Source of the DNA: Bacteroidota bacterium
GTDB taxonomy: Bacteria; Bacteroidota; Ignavibacteria; Kryptoniales; JAKASW01
Direction: 5' to 3'
Assembly: GCA_021789975.1 (NCBI GenBank)
Contig: JAJYIT010000001.1
Coordinates: 253,740-317,739 of the forward strand
DNA length: 64,000 nucleotides
Shown: positions 1 to 8,142 of the stretch, piece after piece
Layout of the letters: each line of letters starts with the position of its first letter
Position numbering within the stretch: position 1 is the first letter of the stretch
The notes under the pieces: model-generated
What the model was told of the DNA's origin: nothing
Seen by the model: only the letters and a program-made list of their open reading frames with translations
Databases searched by the model: none
Position numbers and translations under genes: made by a program

Positions 1-1278
1 GGTTATGCGCGACAGAGAGTCTTGACACAGGCATCCGACCCGCTTCAGACAACCTACGGTTATCTCGGAACCGGAGTTGACATCACCAGTATCCAGGGAG
101 TGAGGGACGCTTATGTCAACGAGCAGGTCACCAACCTGAACTCTGATATGAGTCAGGCAAACATCGACCAAGAGACTCTTTCGACTGTCAGCGGTATTTT
201 CAACGAGACAGCACAGTCTACCAGCGGACTCACTTCACAGTTGAACGCATTGTTCAGCGCATTTCAAACGCTTTCACAAACCCCCGAAGACATGGGAGTC
301 AGACAGACTGTCTTTCAGGCTGGAATGAATGTGGCATCCACTTTCAACACGTTGAATAGCCAGCTTCAAAATGCGAAATACCAGGTTGCCCAGCAGGTAG
401 GTTCCGACGTCAATCAGATAAACCAGCTTGCCGGCACAATCGCCAGTATCAACAAAGAAATTCTTTCCAACGCAGGGACATCCAGGAATTCATCGGACCT
501 TCAGGATCAAATGAATAATGCCGTCACACAACTAAGCAGCCTGGTAAATGTTAAGGTGGTCACCGACGCGAACGGAACCATGAACGTTAGCGCAGGTGGT
601 GCGGTTCTCGTGGCTGCCGGCACTGCGTTTCAATTCAAAATGACGCAGACCGACAATGGGATTACTGTAAGTCGATCTGACTCCTCTGTGCCAGCAACGG
701 TCTTATCCGGCGAACTGGGTGGTCTGATAAACTCGTACGATACACAGATACCATCTTACTCGCAGCAACTGGACAATATCGCATCTGCACTTGTGAAAAC
801 CGTGAACGCGTTCAATTCCACCGGTTATACATTGTCGACCAACGGGAACCCGCCGAAGACCGGCATCAATTTCTTCGATGGGGCGACCGCCGGTTCGATC
901 GAGGTCTCTCAGGATATCGCTACCAATCTAAACAATATCGCTGCTTCTTCTTCCGGCGACCCCGGTAACGGTGAAAATGCAGCGGCAATGGGGAACGTGC
1001 TCAATTCGCCGGTAATGCCGAACGGCCAATCGATCATCGATGCATACGAAGCACTCGTCAACAATGTCGGCACCGATTCGCAAAAGGCAAACAACAACGT
1101 TCAGACTCTCCAGGTCCAGCAGAACCAAATGCAGGCTTTCCAGAGTTCGATCTCAGGGGTTTCTATCAATGAAGAGCTGACGAACATGATACAGTACCAG
1201 CATTCTTTTGAGGCCGCGGCGAAAGTAATGACGACAGCCGATTCAATGTATAAGACTATTATTGGAATGGTGCAGTGA
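1..1278 (+). CDS. flgK: Flagellar hook-associated protein 1 (FlgK), 5' end outside window
   Basis: FlgK forms the first hook-filament junction ring outside the cell. The reading frame is open from base 1 (GYARQRVLTQASDP) and matches the family's early NTPGYSRQ-type region, so the true start lies upstream; the TTG at 22 is internal. The window holds the last 425 residues. Seen: YLGTGVDITSIQGVRD near the N-terminus, a Gln/Asn/Ser-rich coiled N-terminal stretch, and the typical C-terminal helix NMIQYQHSFEAAAKVMTTAD. The gene ends one base before flgL starts, and the motor genes follow, so this is the tail of a hook-filament-motor operon. Family assignment is firm. Confidence 0.95.
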   Translation, partial: GYARQRVLTQASDPLQTTYGYLGTGVDITSIQGVRDAYVNEQVTNLNSDMSQANIDQETLSTVSGIFNETAQSTSGLTSQLNALFSAFQTLSQTPEDMGVRQTVFQAGMNVASTFNTLNSQLQNAKYQVAQQVGSDVNQINQLAGTIASINKEILSNAGTSRNSSDLQDQMNNAVTQLSSLVNVKVVTDANGTMNVSAGGAVLVAAGTAFQFKMTQTDNGITVSRSDSSVPATVLSGELGGLINSYDTQIPSYSQQLDNIASALVKTVNAFNSTGYTLSTNGNPPKTGINFFDGATAGSIEVSQDIATNLNNIAASSSGDPGNGENAAAMGNVLNSPVMPNGQSIIDAYEALVNNVGTDSQKANNNVQTLQVQQNQMQAFQSSISGVSINEELTNMIQYQHSFEAAAKVMTTADSMYKTIIGMVQ

Positions 1279-1279
1279 C

Positions 1280-2164
1280 ATGAGAATTAACGAACAGCAA
1301 ACCGTGAGCGACTTGCTCTACTCGCTCGGACAGGACAACCAGTCCATCAACAAACTGCAGACCCAGATTGCGAGCGGCCAGGTAGTGAATTCTCCGTCGG
1401 ATGATCCCGCATTAAACCAGAGGCTAATGCTCCTTCAGGACCAGCTCAACCAGAACAACGTCTACAGCCAGAACGCGAATTACGCTTCAAGTTTCCTGAA
1501 CCAGCAGAGCTCCGCGTTGAGCGGTGCAGTCAATGTTCTAACAAGCATAAAGACCATGATGCTATCATCGGCCAACGATTCAAACGCCCAGGATCAGAGT
1601 AACTACGGGACACAGTTGGGTCAGTACATAAACCAGCTTCTCGATCTGGCGAATTCTCAGTACGGGGGCAAATACATTTTTGGCGGATCCCAAACGACGA
1701 CACAGCCCTTCTTCATGAACGCCGGACAGACCGCGGTTACCGCGAATCCATCCGGCGTGGACGGCGCGCTCAATATCGATGTGAGCAACCAGGTAAGTCA
1801 GCAGTACAATATAACTGGAGCATCGGCTTTCAGTATTGGCCAGATTTTTAACGATCTTATCGCCATCAAGAATCAGCTGAACGGCGGAGCCGCCGCGACC
1901 TCGTCTGACATCAGCACTGTCGACAACTATTTGAACGGCATGATAAATACGAACGCCGAAGCCGGAGCGATGACAAATCGATTCTCTCTTATCCAGACTC
2001 AGCTTACCAATCAGAACCAGACGCTCCAATCTACAATTTCGAACCTTGGTAATACCGATGTGGCTTCAGCCGTGATCCAGCTTCAACAGCAACAGACCGC
2101 ATTGAATGCCGCGCTCAAAACCGGGGCTGGCATAATACAAATGTCACTCGCAGAATACCTTTAA
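1280..2164 (+). CDS. flgL: Flagellar hook-associated protein 3 (FlgL), flagellin-like
   Basis: FlgL is the second junction protein between hook and filament. The 294-residue product has the flagellin-type N-terminal helix MRINEQQTVSDLLYSLGQDN with IASGQVVNSPSDDPALNQRL, and a C-terminal flagellin-like helix rich in Leu/Gln (ALKTGAGIIQMSLAEYL). The length suits FlgL. I place the start at ATG 1280, one base after the flgK stop, because it gives the conserved MRI start; an in-frame ATG at 1262 would add six unrelated residues inside flgK. flgK-flgL order is common in flagellar operons. Confidence 0.93.
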   Translation: MRINEQQTVSDLLYSLGQDNQSINKLQTQIASGQVVNSPSDDPALNQRLMLLQDQLNQNNVYSQNANYASSFLNQQSSALSGAVNVLTSIKTMMLSSANDSNAQDQSNYGTQLGQYINQLLDLANSQYGGKYIFGGSQTTTQPFFMNAGQTAVTANPSGVDGALNIDVSNQVSQQYNITGASAFSIGQIFNDLIAIKNQLNGGAAATSSDISTVDNYLNGMINTNAEAGAMTNRFSLIQTQLTNQNQTLQSTISNLGNTDVASAVIQLQQQQTALNAALKTGAGIIQMSLAEYL

Positions 2165-2167
2165 GGC

Positions 2168-2944
2168 ATGAAGAGGTCTATAGAGATCGGGACCGTTGCC
2201 GGATTAGCCTTCGGCCTCATTTCCATCTTCGGCTCTTTCCTGATGGAAGGAGGGAAGGTCGGCGCGCTGATAATGATCCCGGCGATGATGATCGTGTTCG
2301 GCGGAACTTTCGCAACGGCAATGATCGGGACTTCCTTCAAACAGTTCGCTAAGATCTGGAAGTTTGCCATAGTCGCCTTTGTACCTCCGAAGCACGACGT
2401 CGACAAGCTGATCGACTCCATAGTCGGTTACGCTACGGTTGCGCGGAAGGAAGGACTGCTTGCCCTGGAAAAGGAATTGAACGGTATCCATCATGCCTTT
2501 TTGAAGAAGATGCTCCGGTTTGCGATCGACGGTACCGACCCGCAGACGATGAGATCTGTCGCAGACGCGGAGATGGGGTTCCTCAATGAACGTCACCTAT
2601 CAAACGCACAGATATTTCAGAAGATGGGGGGGTATTCTCCGACGATGGGAATAATCGGAACCGTTATGGGGTTGATCGTTACACTCGCAAATGCGGGCGG
2701 TAACCCAAACGACCTCATCCACCATATCGCGACGGCGTTCATAGCAACGCTTTGGGGAATATTCATGGCCAACATAGTCTGGCTTCCGCTTGCAGACAAG
2801 CTTAAGGCGGTCCACGCGGAGGAGAACCTGGTTATGGAAGTAACCGTTGAAGGTGTGCTTGCACTTCAGGCCGGCGAGATTCCTGCGATAGTCAGGGCAA
2901 AACTGAGATCGATGCTGCCGACAGGGGAACAGGGTGATATCTGA
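2168..2944 (+). CDS. motA: Flagellar motor stator protein MotA
   Basis: MotA is the membrane subunit that surrounds MotB in the ion-driven stator and pushes on the rotor. The 258-residue protein shows four hydrophobic segments (roughly residues 8-26, 32-52, 150-172 and 183-205), the large cytoplasmic loop between the second and third (DVDKLIDSIVGYATVARKEG), and the conserved MGGYSPTMGIIGTVMGLI stretch. The start ATG lies three bases after the flgL stop. The stop TGA overlaps the motB start by one base, consistent with coupled translation of the two stator subunits. Whether protons or sodium drive it cannot be told from the sequence alone. Confidence 0.95.
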   Translation: MKRSIEIGTVAGLAFGLISIFGSFLMEGGKVGALIMIPAMMIVFGGTFATAMIGTSFKQFAKIWKFAIVAFVPPKHDVDKLIDSIVGYATVARKEGLLALEKELNGIHHAFLKKMLRFAIDGTDPQTMRSVADAEMGFLNERHLSNAQIFQKMGGYSPTMGIIGTVMGLIVTLANAGGNPNDLIHHIATAFIATLWGIFMANIVWLPLADKLKAVHAEENLVMEVTVEGVLALQAGEIPAIVRAKLRSMLPTGEQGDI

Positions 2945-3645
2945 TGAAGAAGAACCACTCGGGCGAGCACGACAATCTGGAGCGGTGGCTTCTGACATAT
3001 TCCGATTTGATAACATTGCTTCTCGGCCTGTTCGTGATACTATATGCTAGTTCGCAGGTCGATATGAAAAAATACCAGCAGGTTGTCTCCGCCTTTGAGA
3101 ATGTCTTCGGCGGCGGATCAACTGCAGGAACACTTCCGGGTGAGAATGGCGTCATGACCAGCCCTGTACAGGTACCTCCCGGAAAAGCTTCACAACAACT
3201 CGAGAGGAAAGTCGAGTCGGTCGTGGGTTCGGAAATGAAAGAGGGTGGCGTGATGATTACCACCGATGAGCGTGGGGTGACAGTCCACTTTCTTGAAAAA
3301 TTTATGTTCGCCACCGGGAGAGCGGGCATAAAACCACAGGCGATACCTGCTCTTGACACGCTCGGTTTCCTTCTGGAATCTATCCCGAACCAATTCAGGA
3401 TCGAAGGTCACACCGACGACACTCCCATCCATTCGGCGAAATACCCGTCAAATTGGCACCTCTCGGTCGCCAGAGCGCTCACAGTTGGCTATTATCTATT
3501 GCAGCATTACAAAATACGTCCAGAAAAGGTGGCAATCGTGGGTTACGGCCAATACCATCCGCTCGTTCCCAACGATACTCCACAACATAAGGCAGAAAAC
3601 AGGAGAGTGGACATTGTCATACTCAACAGTATTACCAGAAACTGA
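2944..3645 (+). CDS. motB: Flagellar motor stator protein MotB
   Basis: MotB anchors the stator to peptidoglycan and carries the ion path. The 233 residues contain a short basic/acidic N-terminus, one transmembrane helix (about 21-38) beginning with the ion-binding aspartate (Asp21 in LLTYSDLITLLLGL), a periplasmic linker, and an OmpA-type peptidoglycan-binding domain from about residue 115 to the end with the EGHTDD motif and NWHLSVARA helix. The start ATG overlaps the motA stop (ATGA). The stop codon itself is part of the TGAGGAG that serves as ribosome-binding site for fliW. Confidence 0.95.
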   Translation: MKKNHSGEHDNLERWLLTYSDLITLLLGLFVILYASSQVDMKKYQQVVSAFENVFGGGSTAGTLPGENGVMTSPVQVPPGKASQQLERKVESVVGSEMKEGGVMITTDERGVTVHFLEKFMFATGRAGIKPQAIPALDTLGFLLESIPNQFRIEGHTDDTPIHSAKYPSNWHLSVARALTVGYYLLQHYKIRPEKVAIVGYGQYHPLVPNDTPQHKAENRRVDIVILNSITRN

Positions 3646-3658
3646 GGAGATAGTACCA

Positions 3659-4057
3659 GTGAAATCAAGGCTCGTCACAAGGCAGTTTGGCGAACTGGAA
3701 TTTGATGACACTATTGTTTATCATTTTCCGAATGGATTGTTCGGCTTTGAAGAGTATCATGATTTCATTATCATCGATACTAAGGAAACCGAACCGATCC
3801 GATGGCTACTATCAGTCAATGACCCAAACATAGGTTTTGCAATTCTCGAAGGGAGTTTGATTGCACCGAGACTTTACTCTGAAGTCTCTTCCGAGGAGAT
3901 ATCTGTAGTGGTCTTTGTCGTGGTAGTTTTGAGGCGTGACCCGGATCCGGTCACCGCTAATCTGAAAGCGCCTATTGTGATCAACACGATCGATAAGACC
4001 GGGAAACAGATCGTTCTGAACTCGGATGAATATTCAACGGAGCACAAAATAATCTGA
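3659..4057 (+). CDS. fliW: Flagellar assembly factor FliW
   Basis: FliW binds both flagellin and the RNA-binding regulator CsrA; when free of flagellin it blocks CsrA, so flagellin synthesis follows assembly (known from Bacillus subtilis and Campylobacter). The product is about 132 residues, normal for FliW, with the family signatures TRQFGELEFDD, FPNGLFGFEEYHDFIIID and a late LKAPIVIN block. I start it at GTG 3659: TGAGGAG at 3643-3649 gives a nine-base spacing, and the same frame upstream is only a shadow over motB. csrA follows 36 bases downstream, the usual partner arrangement. Confidence 0.93.
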   Translation: MKSRLVTRQFGELEFDDTIVYHFPNGLFGFEEYHDFIIIDTKETEPIRWLLSVNDPNIGFAILEGSLIAPRLYSEVSSEEISVVVFVVVVLRRDPDPVTANLKAPIVINTIDKTGKQIVLNSDEYSTEHKII

Positions 4058-4093
4058 ACGAGCCGTTGGACCCATCAACGGCGGAAGGGAATC

Positions 4094-4396
4094 ATGCTAG
4101 TATTAACAAGGAAGTTAGGGGAAGCGATCAAGATAGGCGACAAGATCAGAATTGTTGTAGTCTCTATAGATGGCGGAAACGTGAAGATCGGCGTAGAAGC
4201 GCCCCACGACGTAGCCGTGCATCGTGAGGAAGTCTACCAGAGAATAGTCTCTGTTAACAGGGAAGCCTCCGAGCAGTTGGATATTAGTAAGGCTAAAGCG
4301 CTGAAAGGAATCCTTTCCGAAAGGACAAAAGCTCAGAAACCGAAAGCAGCGGCCTCTTCGAATCGCAAGTTGCCACAAAGGAAAAAGGATGTCTGA
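4094..4396 (+). CDS. csrA: Carbon storage/flagellin translation regulator CsrA, C-terminally extended
   Basis: CsrA is a homodimeric RNA-binding protein that represses translation at GGA sites in leaders, flagellin mRNA being the classic target in FliW-containing bacteria. The start [16 protein letters not shown] and the [17 protein letters not shown] motif are textbook. The protein is 100 residues, against about 60-75 for most relatives, owing to a Lys/Arg/Ala-rich tail from about residue 65 ([19 protein letters not shown]). FliW acts through the C-terminal part of CsrA in Bacillus, so the tail may matter for that contact; this is inference. The end overlaps the next gene by eight bases. Confidence 0.95.
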   Translation: MLVLTRKLGEAIKIGDKIRIVVVSIDGGNVKIGVEAPHDVAVHREEVYQRIVSVNREASEQLDISKAKALKGILSERTKAQKPKAAASSNRKLPQRKKDV

Positions 4397-5123
4397 ACCT
4401 GGGTCGAAGATCATTTTGGTAATAGACGACGCCAGGATTGTTCAGAAGTCAGCGGCTGCCTTCTTCGAGAAATTGAATTTCGAGGTCTTAGTCGCGCCGA
4501 ACGGCTATGAAGGACTTAAGATTGCACTCGCATCGAGACCGGACCTTATACTGCTCGACATAATGATGCCGCGACTGGATGGTCTTAAGACGCTGCAAGT
4601 CCTGAAATCGAATGAGGCGACAAAAGAGATTCCGGTAGTTGTTATGACGGCCCATACGGACCGGATAAACATTTTGTCCGCAGCCAAACTGGGCGCGGCA
4701 GCGGTTATAACCAAGCCGCTTTCGGAGGAAATTCTGCTTGAAAAGGTTAGGGGAATATTGGGTGATAAGGTCCTGCAAGAGGCAGTTTCAGGTAATAAGT
4801 CCGGAAGCGAAGATCCTTTCGGTGTGAAAGGCCCCGAATATGCTGAGGCTCTGCGGCCCATGGTAGAAGAATTTCTTAAATATGTATCCAATCTTACCGA
4901 TGAGCTTGCCATTGCCATTCGGAACAGAGACATTGACAGGATAAAGCAGATCACTCACGACATTCGCGGCACAGGCGGATCTTTCGGATATGATGACGCA
5001 ACGGCACTCGCTGTAAGTTTGTACGAAGCGGTATCGGTTGGCTCAAGTGATCAGGCAGCGTTGGTTGACTGGAAAGAAAGTGAAGACCTATTACTACAAT
5101 TGAAGGACAGGCTGAAAGAATGA
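4389..5123 (+). CDS. Receiver-Hpt phosphorelay protein
   Basis: This 244-residue protein joins a CheY-type receiver (about 7-125) to a histidine phosphotransfer (Hpt) domain (about 150-244). The receiver has the acidic pair DD at 13-14, phosphoacceptor Asp57 in [13 protein letters not shown], a Thr in MTAHTD and a Lys in ITKPLS. The Hpt domain carries His190 in [13 protein letters not shown], the typical phosphohistidine helix. No kinase domain is present, so it should pass phosphate between partners. It overlaps csrA by eight bases and cheY by four, so it belongs to the motility operon. The signal and the kinase are unknown. Confidence 0.85.
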   Translation: MSEPGSKIILVIDDARIVQKSAAAFFEKLNFEVLVAPNGYEGLKIALASRPDLILLDIMMPRLDGLKTLQVLKSNEATKEIPVVVMTAHTDRINILSAAKLGAAAVITKPLSEEILLEKVRGILGDKVLQEAVSGNKSGSEDPFGVKGPEYAEALRPMVEEFLKYVSNLTDELAIAIRNRDIDRIKQITHDIRGTGGSFGYDDATALAVSLYEAVSVGSSDQAALVDWKESEDLLLQLKDRLKE

Positions 5124-5503
5124 AAGCGCTCGTGGCAGATGACGTACCGATGATCAGGAGATTAGTGGAGTATCATCTCAAGCAGATCGGGTTTGAGATC
5201 GCAAACGCGGCAGATGGGGCCGAAGCGCTTATGCTTACAACCAGCGTTAAATATGATCTGATTGTTCTCGACATCATGATGCCGGAAATCGACGGCCTGG
5301 AAGTCCTCAGGAGAGTGCGTGACGGCTCCATCAACAAAGAAACCCCGGTAATAATTATGACAGCTTTCGGCGATTCCGCGAACGTCAAGAAGGCCGTCCA
5401 GTATGGTGCAAACGATTTCATTGTGAAGCCGGTTGAACAAGCCTCATTCAGGAAGAGAGTGACTGATGTGGTCGGTCCAAAACCTAAAGAGAACCAGCAA
5501 TGA
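5120..5503 (+). CDS. Single-domain CheY-like response regulator
   Basis: A 127-residue stand-alone receiver with the whole catalytic set: acidic pair at 7-8 (ADDVP), phosphoacceptor Asp51 in LIVLDIMMPEIDG, the switch Thr in IIMTAFGD, and Lys in FIVKPVE. Such proteins carry phosphate to a target surface such as the flagellar switch. It is encoded with ATGA overlaps on both sides, between a receiver-Hpt protein and a glycosyltransferase, at the end of a flagellar operon. A CheY role in motor switching is likely but not proven, because no cheA or fliM is in the window to anchor it. Confidence 0.85.
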   Translation: MKALVADDVPMIRRLVEYHLKQIGFEIANAADGAEALMLTTSVKYDLIVLDIMMPEIDGLEVLRRVRDGSINKETPVIIMTAFGDSANVKKAVQYGANDFIVKPVEQASFRKRVTDVVGPKPKENQQ

Positions 5504-7026
5504 AGCTTTCTCTCTCGATGATTGTAAAAGACGAAGAGCGCTTCCTTCCGGGATGTCTAGAGAGTGTTGCCGATTTAGTGGACGAAATGGTGATTGTGGA
5601 TACCGGATCGTCGGACGAGACAAAGAAGATTGCAAAGAAATTTGGGGCGAGAGTTTTCGAATTTGAATGGTGCGACGACTTTTCCGCGGCACGAAATTAT
5701 TCCCTGAAAAACACGACAGGCGACTGGGTCTTGTACCTCGATGCGGATGAGCGGCTCACCAAAGCTTACCATCCAAAGATCAGGAAGTTGATCGCAAGCG
5801 GGAAAGCGGATGCCTTTTTGCTGATGCTGAAAAGCAAAATCGGAGCGCATGAACAAGCTCAATACCACCTGGTTTCATATCCGCGGCTCTTCAGAAAGAA
5901 GAATGGGGTGACCTTCACGGGTCGCGCACATGAGCAGATTACGACATCGCTTGTCAGCATTGGTGCGCGAATCGTGCAATCGGACATCATTATAGATCAT
6001 CTCGGTTACGCCCAGAGTGACGACGTGATCCTGGAGAAAGCGAAGCGAAATCATCGACTTCTCCTTTCGCAGCTTGAAACCAGGGAGAATTACGGCTACG
6101 TTTTGTACCAGCTCGGACAAACAGAAATTATACTGGGAGACATCGATAAAGGACTGGCGCGCTTGCGGGAGGCACTCGCAGCGGGCGGTTTCGGGAAATC
6201 GGTTGAAGCGTCGATCCACGCCGTAATTGCGGAGAACATATTCAAGAAAGGGAATCCGGAGGCGGCTATCATCGAATGTGACAAGTCGATTCAGTCGGTG
6301 CCGGAGCAGACATTCGCATATCTCATGAAGGGCGATATATTGATGAAGCTCGGGAAATATCGCGAATCTCTGAGCGCGTACACGAGAGCGATTGATAATT
6401 ACAAGTCGACGATTCTAGTTGGGAAGAGTGCTACGGCAGTCGAGCCGGTTTTCGATGTGAATATACTTTATTCAAAACTCGGCAGTGCTGCTTCGTCTGC
6501 AGGCCAGACTGAGATTGCAAAGACTTATCTGGAAATGGCAGCCCGAGTAAGCAAGAATGAATGCAGCGTTGCCGCTTTCCTGGAATACCTCGCAAGAAAC
6601 AAGATGTTCGGCGAAGTGTTTGAGAAGGCGAATGAGTTTCAAGAATTTCGGAATGCCGACTGGTATCTTAGACTCATATCCTCGGTTATGATAGATACCG
6701 GCGACTTTGCCGGTGCAGCCAACCTCCTCGAGAAGATTGGCAGCCATGATAAGGTCTCGTTGTCAAGCCTGGCAAATTGTCGAGTGAAGATCGGCGATTT
6801 GTCCGGTGCAGATTCTGCATTCCAGCGGGCTGTTAGAATGGGGTACTCCAATTTGCGCGACCTTGAACTGTTCGGACTCGTTCAGTTCAAGCTCGGGAAG
6901 TACGGTGACTCAATGGAGACTTTGACGAGAGTTGTCAGCGCCGAGCCGACAAATCTCCGGGCTTCTAGATTTCTTCACGCCGCACAAGAGATGAATCTAT
7001 CCGCAAATTCATCAACACATCAATAG
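5500..7026 (+). CDS. Family 2 glycosyltransferase with C-terminal TPR repeats
   Basis: The 508-residue protein begins with a GT2 (GT-A fold) domain over about residues 1-230: LSLSMIVKDEERFLPGCLES, VDTGSSDETKKIAKKFG, the signature EWCDDFSAARNYSL, and the metal-binding LYLDADER. From about residue 235 it continues as a series of tetratricopeptide-like helices (for example AYLMKGDILMKLGKYRESLS). This arrangement resembles WaaE/SunS-like transferases, and TPR-linked transferases often modify proteins. The ATGA overlap with the CheY-like gene puts it in the flagellar operon, so flagellin or another motility protein is a plausible acceptor; that is inference. Confidence 0.85.
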   Translation: MKLSLSMIVKDEERFLPGCLESVADLVDEMVIVDTGSSDETKKIAKKFGARVFEFEWCDDFSAARNYSLKNTTGDWVLYLDADERLTKAYHPKIRKLIASGKADAFLLMLKSKIGAHEQAQYHLVSYPRLFRKKNGVTFTGRAHEQITTSLVSIGARIVQSDIIIDHLGYAQSDDVILEKAKRNHRLLLSQLETRENYGYVLYQLGQTEIILGDIDKGLARLREALAAGGFGKSVEASIHAVIAENIFKKGNPEAAIIECDKSIQSVPEQTFAYLMKGDILMKLGKYRESLSAYTRAIDNYKSTILVGKSATAVEPVFDVNILYSKLGSAASSAGQTEIAKTYLEMAARVSKNECSVAAFLEYLARNKMFGEVFEKANEFQEFRNADWYLRLISSVMIDTGDFAGAANLLEKIGSHDKVSLSSLANCRVKIGDLSGADSAFQRAVRMGYSNLRDLELFGLVQFKLGKYGDSMETLTRVVSAEPTNLRASRFLHAAQEMNLSANSSTHQ

Positions 7027-7046
7027 CACGTCGGATTTTCGCTCAC

Positions 7047-7075
7047 TTGATTAACACGGCAATCTCCTCTAATTT
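7047..7075 (+). promoter_or_regulatory. Possible sigma70-type promoter before the acyl-CoA dehydrogenase gene
   Basis: TTGATT at 7047-7052 and TAATTT at 7070-7075 are separated by 17 bases and lie 12 bases before the ATG at 7087, in a 60-base gap between genes. The spacing is ideal, but promoter consensus in this lineage may differ, so this is tentative. Confidence 0.3.
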
Positions 7076-7086
7076 ACTCAAGCATT

Positions 7087-8025
7087 ATGGCACGAGAAGA
7101 AATTACAACGGAATTTTTAGACATAAAACCCTCAGATACTGAGTCGGGGCGTACCGGCTACGTCGCAATTGTCGGCGGCGGTCTTATGGGGAGGGGAATA
7201 GCAGTCACTGCAGCAGGTGCAGCCACCAATGTCCTCATCGTCGAACGAGATGATGCAAGCACTGATATTTGTCGCCAGCGATTGTCTGAAATGCTTGACG
7301 CTGAGATCCAACGCTGGGCATTGACGAAGAATGAAAAACGAGCGATCCTTGCCAGGATAAAACTGTCGACGGAGCTTACTGAGGTTGCGGAATGTGATCT
7401 CATTATAGAAGCCGTCGACGAGGATTTCGTATCAAAGAAAGCAATCTTTCGTGAACTCGATAAGATCTGCAATTCAGAAACTGTATTCGTTTCGAATACC
7501 GCGACTTTGAGTTTAACGAAACTCGCCGAGGCGACCTCACGACCCGAGAAGATTATAGGGATGCACTTCTTGAATCCTGTCTCCAGGGTGCCGCTCGTTG
7601 AAATTGTGCGGGCACTCAAGACAAGCGACGATACATTCAAACGGGTCAAGCAATTTGCCGAAGACCTTGGAAAGACCGTTGTGGAAGTGTTCGAGTATCC
7701 CGGCTTCGTGACGACAAGAGTAATCCTTCCGATGTTGAATGAAGCGATGCAGGTCCTTTTGGAAGGCATCGCAACTGCAGAGGGGATAGATACCGCGATA
7801 AAACTCGGCTATGGGTTGAACGTCGGTCCGCTCGAGATGGCGGATTCGATGGGGCTGGACGAAGTCCTGACATGGCTGGATACCTTGTACCATGAGCTGG
7901 GTCAACCTCAGTATCGTGCCAGTCCGATACTTCGCCGCAAAGTGCGCGAGGGAAGCCTCGGCAAGAAAACCGGCCGCGGGTTCTTCGCATACGATGAATC
8001 CGGCAAGAGAATTGACGGCCGTTAA
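7087..8025 (+). CDS. 3-hydroxyacyl-CoA (3-hydroxybutyryl-CoA type) dehydrogenase
   Basis: This enzyme oxidises or reduces 3-hydroxyacyl-CoA with NAD(P) in fatty acid or butanoate metabolism. The 312-residue protein has a Rossmann motif AIVGGGLMGRGIAVTAA near residue 28, the conserved SNTATLSLTKLAEAT, the catalytic-histidine segment GMHFLNPVSRVPLVEIV, and the C-terminal domain pattern PGFVTTRVILPMLNEAM followed by GYGLNVGPLEMADSMGLD. About 22 residues precede the usual start of the family. A gap of roughly 120 bases separates it from acetate kinase, so it may or may not be co-transcribed. Chain-length specificity cannot be told. Confidence 0.88.
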   Translation: MAREEITTEFLDIKPSDTESGRTGYVAIVGGGLMGRGIAVTAAGAATNVLIVERDDASTDICRQRLSEMLDAEIQRWALTKNEKRAILARIKLSTELTEVAECDLIIEAVDEDFVSKKAIFRELDKICNSETVFVSNTATLSLTKLAEATSRPEKIIGMHFLNPVSRVPLVEIVRALKTSDDTFKRVKQFAEDLGKTVVEVFEYPGFVTTRVILPMLNEAMQVLLEGIATAEGIDTAIKLGYGLNVGPLEMADSMGLDEVLTWLDTLYHELGQPQYRASPILRRKVREGSLGKKTGRGFFAYDESGKRIDGR

Positions 8026-8142
8026 CCGCAGATGTTTTTGGCGATGGGCTACTTCCAAAAGAGCCCAATGCCATATTCCCAGGAAGAATGAAAAGATGAG
8101 GCTTTTTGCAGACGAAAAGAAGAAGGGAGAACGACCCGGGAA

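Noticed and set aside
3353..3658. Extension of the FliW frame upstream over motB
   Set aside because: The region is covered by a clear OmpA domain in the motB frame, and the GTG at 3659 has a well-placed ribosome-binding site.
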